Shown here piece after piece: positions 23,299 through 25,254 of a DNA stretch of 25,254 nucleotides. A model generated the notes under the pieces. It saw nothing but the letters and a program-made list of their open reading frames with translations. It searched no databases and was not told where the DNA came from. The stretch's first letter is position 1. Every line of letters starts with the position of its first letter. The translations under genes and the position numbers were made by a program. This DNA comes from CADDZO01 sp035294145 (GTDB taxonomy: Bacteria; Chloroflexota; Dormibacteria; Dormibacterales; Dormibacteraceae): assembly GCA_035294145.1 (NCBI GenBank), contig DATGLL010000013.1:1-25254 (forward strand), in the 5' to 3' direction.

Positions 23299-24494
23299 GC
23301 GAGGATGGTGTAGGTGAGGTAACCAGGGTCGGGGCCAACGGCGCCGGCGACCGCGTCTTCATCTTCGACACCACGCTCCGGGACGGCGAGCAGTCTCCGG
23401 GCTTCGGCCTCGACGTGGAGTCCAAGGTGCGGCTCGCGAGGCAGCTGGAGCGGCTCGGGGTCGACGTCATCGAGGCCGGCTTCCCCATCTCCTCCCCGGG
23501 CGACTTCGAGGCCTGCCGGCGGATCGCGCGGGAGGTGCGGGGCTGCACCGTCACCGCCCTGGCCCGGGCGGTTCGGGCCGACATCGACGCGGTCTGGGGC
23601 GCCATCCGAGAGGCGGAGGACCCGCAGATCCACATCGTCCTCTCCGTCTCCGACATCCACATCCAGCGCAAGCTGGGCCTGACCCGCTCCCAGGTGATCG
23701 AGCGCGGGGTGGAGGCGGTCAAGTACGCCCGCAGCCTCTGCGACCAGGTCGAGTACTCGCCCGAGGACGCTGGCCGGGCCGACCGCGACTACCTGGTGGA
23801 GACGGTGGAGGCGATGATCGACGCCGGCGCCACGGTCATCAACATCCCCGACACCACCGGCTACTGCCTGCCCGAGGAGTTCGGGGGGCTGATCCGCTAC
23901 GTGATCGAGCACGTGCGCCACCCCGAGCGGGCCATCTTCTCGGTGCACTGCCACGACGACCTCGGCCTCGCCACCGCCAACACCATGGCCGGGGTCATGG
24001 CCGGCGCCCGCCGGGTCGAGTGCACGATCAACGGCATCGGCGAGCGGGCGGGCAACACCGCCCTGGAGGAGGTGGTGATGCTGCTCCGGGTCCGGCAGCC
24101 GGCCCTGGGCCTGGAGACGGCGGTCGACACCACCCAGATCGTGCCCACCTCGCGGCTCCTGACCGAGCTGACCGGCGTCCCCGTCCAGCCCAACAAGGCC
24201 GTGGTCGGCGCCAACGCCTTTGCCCACGCCTCCGGCATCCACCAGGACGGGGTGCTGAAGGACCGCCTCAACTACGAGATCATGAGGCCGGAGGACGTGG
24301 GCCTGGACGAGAGCCGCATCGTCCTCACCGCCCGCTCCGGGCGCCACGCCTTCCGCCACCGCCTGGCCCGGCTCGGCCTCGACCTCCCCGAGGACCGCTT
24401 CGCCGTCGCCTGGGACCGCTTCCTGCGCCTGGCCGACACCCGCAAGGAGGTGTCGGACTCCGAGCTGCGGGATCTGGTGGCCGAGGTCTCCTGA
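23295..24494 (+). CDS. leuA: 2-isopropylmalate synthase lacking the regulatory domain
   Basis: Condenses acetyl-CoA with 2-oxoisovalerate, the first committed step to leucine. The TIM barrel is complete: DTTLRDGEQSPGF, DVIEAGFPISSPGDFEA, the metal-binding HCHDDLGLATANT and the NGIGERAGN loop. The subdomain with NKAVVGANAFAHASGIHQDG follows. At 399 aa it ends just after RKEVSDSEL, where the ~110-120-residue C-terminal LeuA allosteric domain would begin in the usual ~510-aa enzyme. No continuation is visible in another frame. It is likely insensitive to leucine. Homocitrate or citramalate synthases are also short, but the position next to ilvBN and leuCD supports 2-isopropylmalate synthase. The start overlaps ilvN by ATGA. 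Confidence 0.9.
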   Translation: MSEDGVGEVTRVGANGAGDRVFIFDTTLRDGEQSPGFGLDVESKVRLARQLERLGVDVIEAGFPISSPGDFEACRRIAREVRGCTVTALARAVRADIDAVWGAIREAEDPQIHIVLSVSDIHIQRKLGLTRSQVIERGVEAVKYARSLCDQVEYSPEDAGRADRDYLVETVEAMIDAGATVINIPDTTGYCLPEEFGGLIRYVIEHVRHPERAIFSVHCHDDLGLATANTMAGVMAGARRVECTINGIGERAGNTALEEVVMLLRVRQPALGLETAVDTTQIVPTSRLLTELTGVPVQPNKAVVGANAFAHASGIHQDGVLKDRLNYEIMRPEDVGLDESRIVLTARSGRHAFRHRLARLGLDLPEDRFAVAWDRFLRLADTRKEVSDSELRDLVAEVS

Positions 24495-24508
24495 GGGGGC
24501 GGCCCCCC

Positions 24509-24543
24509 GGCCGCTCCCCCGTGCCGGGAGCGGGGGAGCGGCC
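24509..24543 (+). terminator. Terminator hairpin after leuA
   Basis: GGCCGCTCCCCC (24509-24520) pairs perfectly with GGGGGAGCGGCC (24532-24543) around an 11-nt loop, starting 15 nt after the leuA stop. The following bases (GTTCCC) give only a weak T-tract. It probably ends the ilvB-ilvN-leuA transcript. From here to 24647 I see no gene. Confidence 0.7.
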
Positions 24544-24647
24544 GTTCCCTCGCGGTCGTCCTCGGGAGCGGCCCCGGCCCGGGGTCGCCGGAGCCGGGGT
24601 TCGTCCTCCCGGCCACCGTGTGCTCGGGCGGTGCTGGAATGCCACCC

Positions 24648-24886
24648 CCGGGCGTCCGCGACCTCGAGCCACAGGCGGGGAGCCATCCCGACGTCTCCTG
24701 GACAGCACCCGAGCGGACCAGGAGACTGGGCCCCGCCTCGCTCAGCCGGAAGCCGGCGATCCCTCCCTCCGGGACCTGAAAAGCAAGAGGAAGCCCGAGC
24801 CGGCCCGGGTAGAGCTCGATCGCCTCCGCCAGGTGGCCCACCGCGAAGGGCACGTTGTCCACGTCCGGCACCGACAGCGCGCTCAT
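24648..24886 (-). pseudogene. Degraded glyoxalase/VOC-family gene
   Basis: From ATG 24886 the frame gives about 66 residues that look like the N-terminal half of a vicinal-oxygen-chelate protein: VPDVDNVPFAVGHLAEAIEL, LYPGRLGLPLAFQVP and GIAGFRLSEAGPSLLVRSGA. The expected next strand (PRLWLEVADARG) appears in a different frame near 24650-24690, so a frameshift lies close to 24685. The remaining half of the ~115-aa domain is not recognisable. The original frame stays open leftward but is antisense to the leuA terminator and looks non-natural. Its start overlaps the stop of the upstream remnant as ATGA, so the two were once an operon. Confidence 0.6.
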
Positions 24887-25059
24887 TGCGGTTCTCTCCG
24901 GGCCACGTCGGCCAGGCGGCGTCGTTCTCCGGCCGGGACCCGGGTCCAGCGGATGCCGCGCGCCGCCCCCTCGAGGGCCAGCAGCGAGCTGAGGCAGTCC
25001 CGATCCGGTTCGCCTGACGGATCCGGCGCCGCGCGGCCAGCGCCCGAGCTGCCGGGGGG
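24883..25059 (-). pseudogene. 3' remnant of a reverse-strand gene cut by the IS element
   Basis: An open frame without a start codon, ending in a TGA that overlaps the VOC gene start (ATGA). Its last ~40 residues look natural (DCLSSLLALEGAARGIRW, then RVPAGERRRLADVARRE). Upstream, the frame runs into the G-run at 25054-25060 and the IS607 promoter, with a stop soon after. I do not recognise the family. Interruption by the IS is an inference from the position of the boundary. Confidence 0.4.
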
Positions 25060-25060
25060 G

Positions 25061-25088
25061 TTGACAACAGCTGACGCGCCTATACACT
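25061..25088 (+). promoter_or_regulatory. Promoter of tnpA
   Basis: A consensus -35 TTGACA (25061-25066), 16-nt spacer and -10 TACACT (25083-25088) end 13 nt before the tnpA ATG. There is no ribosome binding site, so the mRNA is probably leaderless or nearly so. Confidence 0.65.
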
Positions 25089-25101
25089 ACAATCCACTTT
25101 C

Positions 25102-25254
25102 ATGAACTTGAAGCAGTGGGCGCGCGAGCAAGGCATCCACCCCGTGACCGCCTACCGCTGGTTCCAGTCGGGCAAGCTCCCCGTCCCGGCCCGGCGAGTT
25201 GGTCACCTGATCTTGGTGGACGCCCCGGCGCGGTCCCCGGCCGGCGTGACCGCC
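25102..25254 (+). CDS. tnpA: IS607-family serine recombinase TnpA (3' partial)
   Basis: Only the first 51 residues are in the window. They form the MerR-like winged helix-turn-helix that begins IS607 transposases: MNLKQWAREQGIHPVTAYRW, then FQSGKLPVPARRV and HLILVD. In this family a serine-recombinase catalytic domain follows, catalysing insertion through a circular intermediate with little target specificity. The catalytic Ser is beyond the edge, so activity cannot be judged. The ATG is fixed by the strong promoter immediately upstream. Confidence 0.88.
   Translation, partial: MNLKQWAREQGIHPVTAYRWFQSGKLPVPARRVGHLILVDAPARSPAGVTA

Larger units (their letters stand above)
25061..25254 (+). mobile_element. 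IS607-family insertion sequence, left end (partial)
   Basis: Identified from the tnpA start it carries. IS607 elements have no terminal inverted repeats and insert at GG dinucleotides; the left boundary is placed at the end of the G-run at 25054-25060, where the reverse-strand gene remnant loses its frame. A sharp drop in GC content (25061-25110) also marks the border. The rest, possibly including a tnpB gene, lies beyond the window. Confidence 0.75.

Noticed and set aside
23190..25067. 625-aa reverse-strand frame through leuA
   Set aside because: Mostly antisense to leuA. Only the small portion near 24650-24690 carries real (VOC) sequence, and that belongs to the degraded gene.

Overview
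The window reads as a high-GC chromosomal segment from an actinobacterium (phylum Actinomycetota). This rests on the very G/C-rich codon usage, the type VII secretion (ESX-like) genes with paired WXG100 proteins, frequent GTG starts, 4-nt ATGA/GTGA gene overlaps, and several TANNNT -10 boxes placed directly before start codons (leaderless transcripts). Genus cannot be judged from the sequence, and this remains an inference.

Left third (1-12091): an ESX/T7SS-like locus. It starts inside a giant protein with a metzincin zinc-protease motif followed by long coiled coils (1-4158). This is coupled to a three-ATPase EccC (4155-8060), then a WXG100 pair (8197-8565, 8579-8884). A reverse-strand receiver-like protein lacking the phospho-acceptor Asp follows (8839-9636). 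Next come a single-pass membrane protein with an extracellular carbohydrate-binding-like domain (9765-10691) and an EccD-type channel subunit with a ubiquitin-like N-terminus (10688-12091). No eccB, eccE or mycosin is visible here. The CBM-like protein occupies a position and topology reminiscent of EccB.

Middle (12122-18740): a copper/heme redox cluster of a Tat-exported two-domain multicopper oxidase with a long N-terminal extension, a lipoprotein cupredoxin, a small two-helix membrane protein and a membrane protein joining a His-containing helical bundle to an Asp-box beta-propeller. It is followed by a cold-shock protein with a structured 5' UTR, a leaderless AlkA-type DNA glycosylase, a TetR-family regulator and a secreted protein of unknown function.

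Right third (18778-24543): branched-chain amino acid biosynthesis. leuC-leuD run leftward; ilvB-ilvN-leuA run rightward from a shared divergent region. The ilvB leader carries a textbook ribosome-mediated attenuator: a 26-codon Leu/Val-rich leader peptide, an antiterminator strand identical to the 3' strand of the terminator, and an intrinsic terminator. LeuA lacks the C-terminal leucine-feedback domain, so control of this operon may rest mainly on attenuation and on the IlvN ACT domain.

Right edge (24645-25254): a degraded reverse-strand glyoxalase/VOC gene, the 3' remnant of another reverse-strand gene, and the left end of an IS607-family element whose tnpA (serine recombinase) runs off the window. 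The remnant's reading frame stops making sense at the insertion point, which suggests the IS interrupted it.
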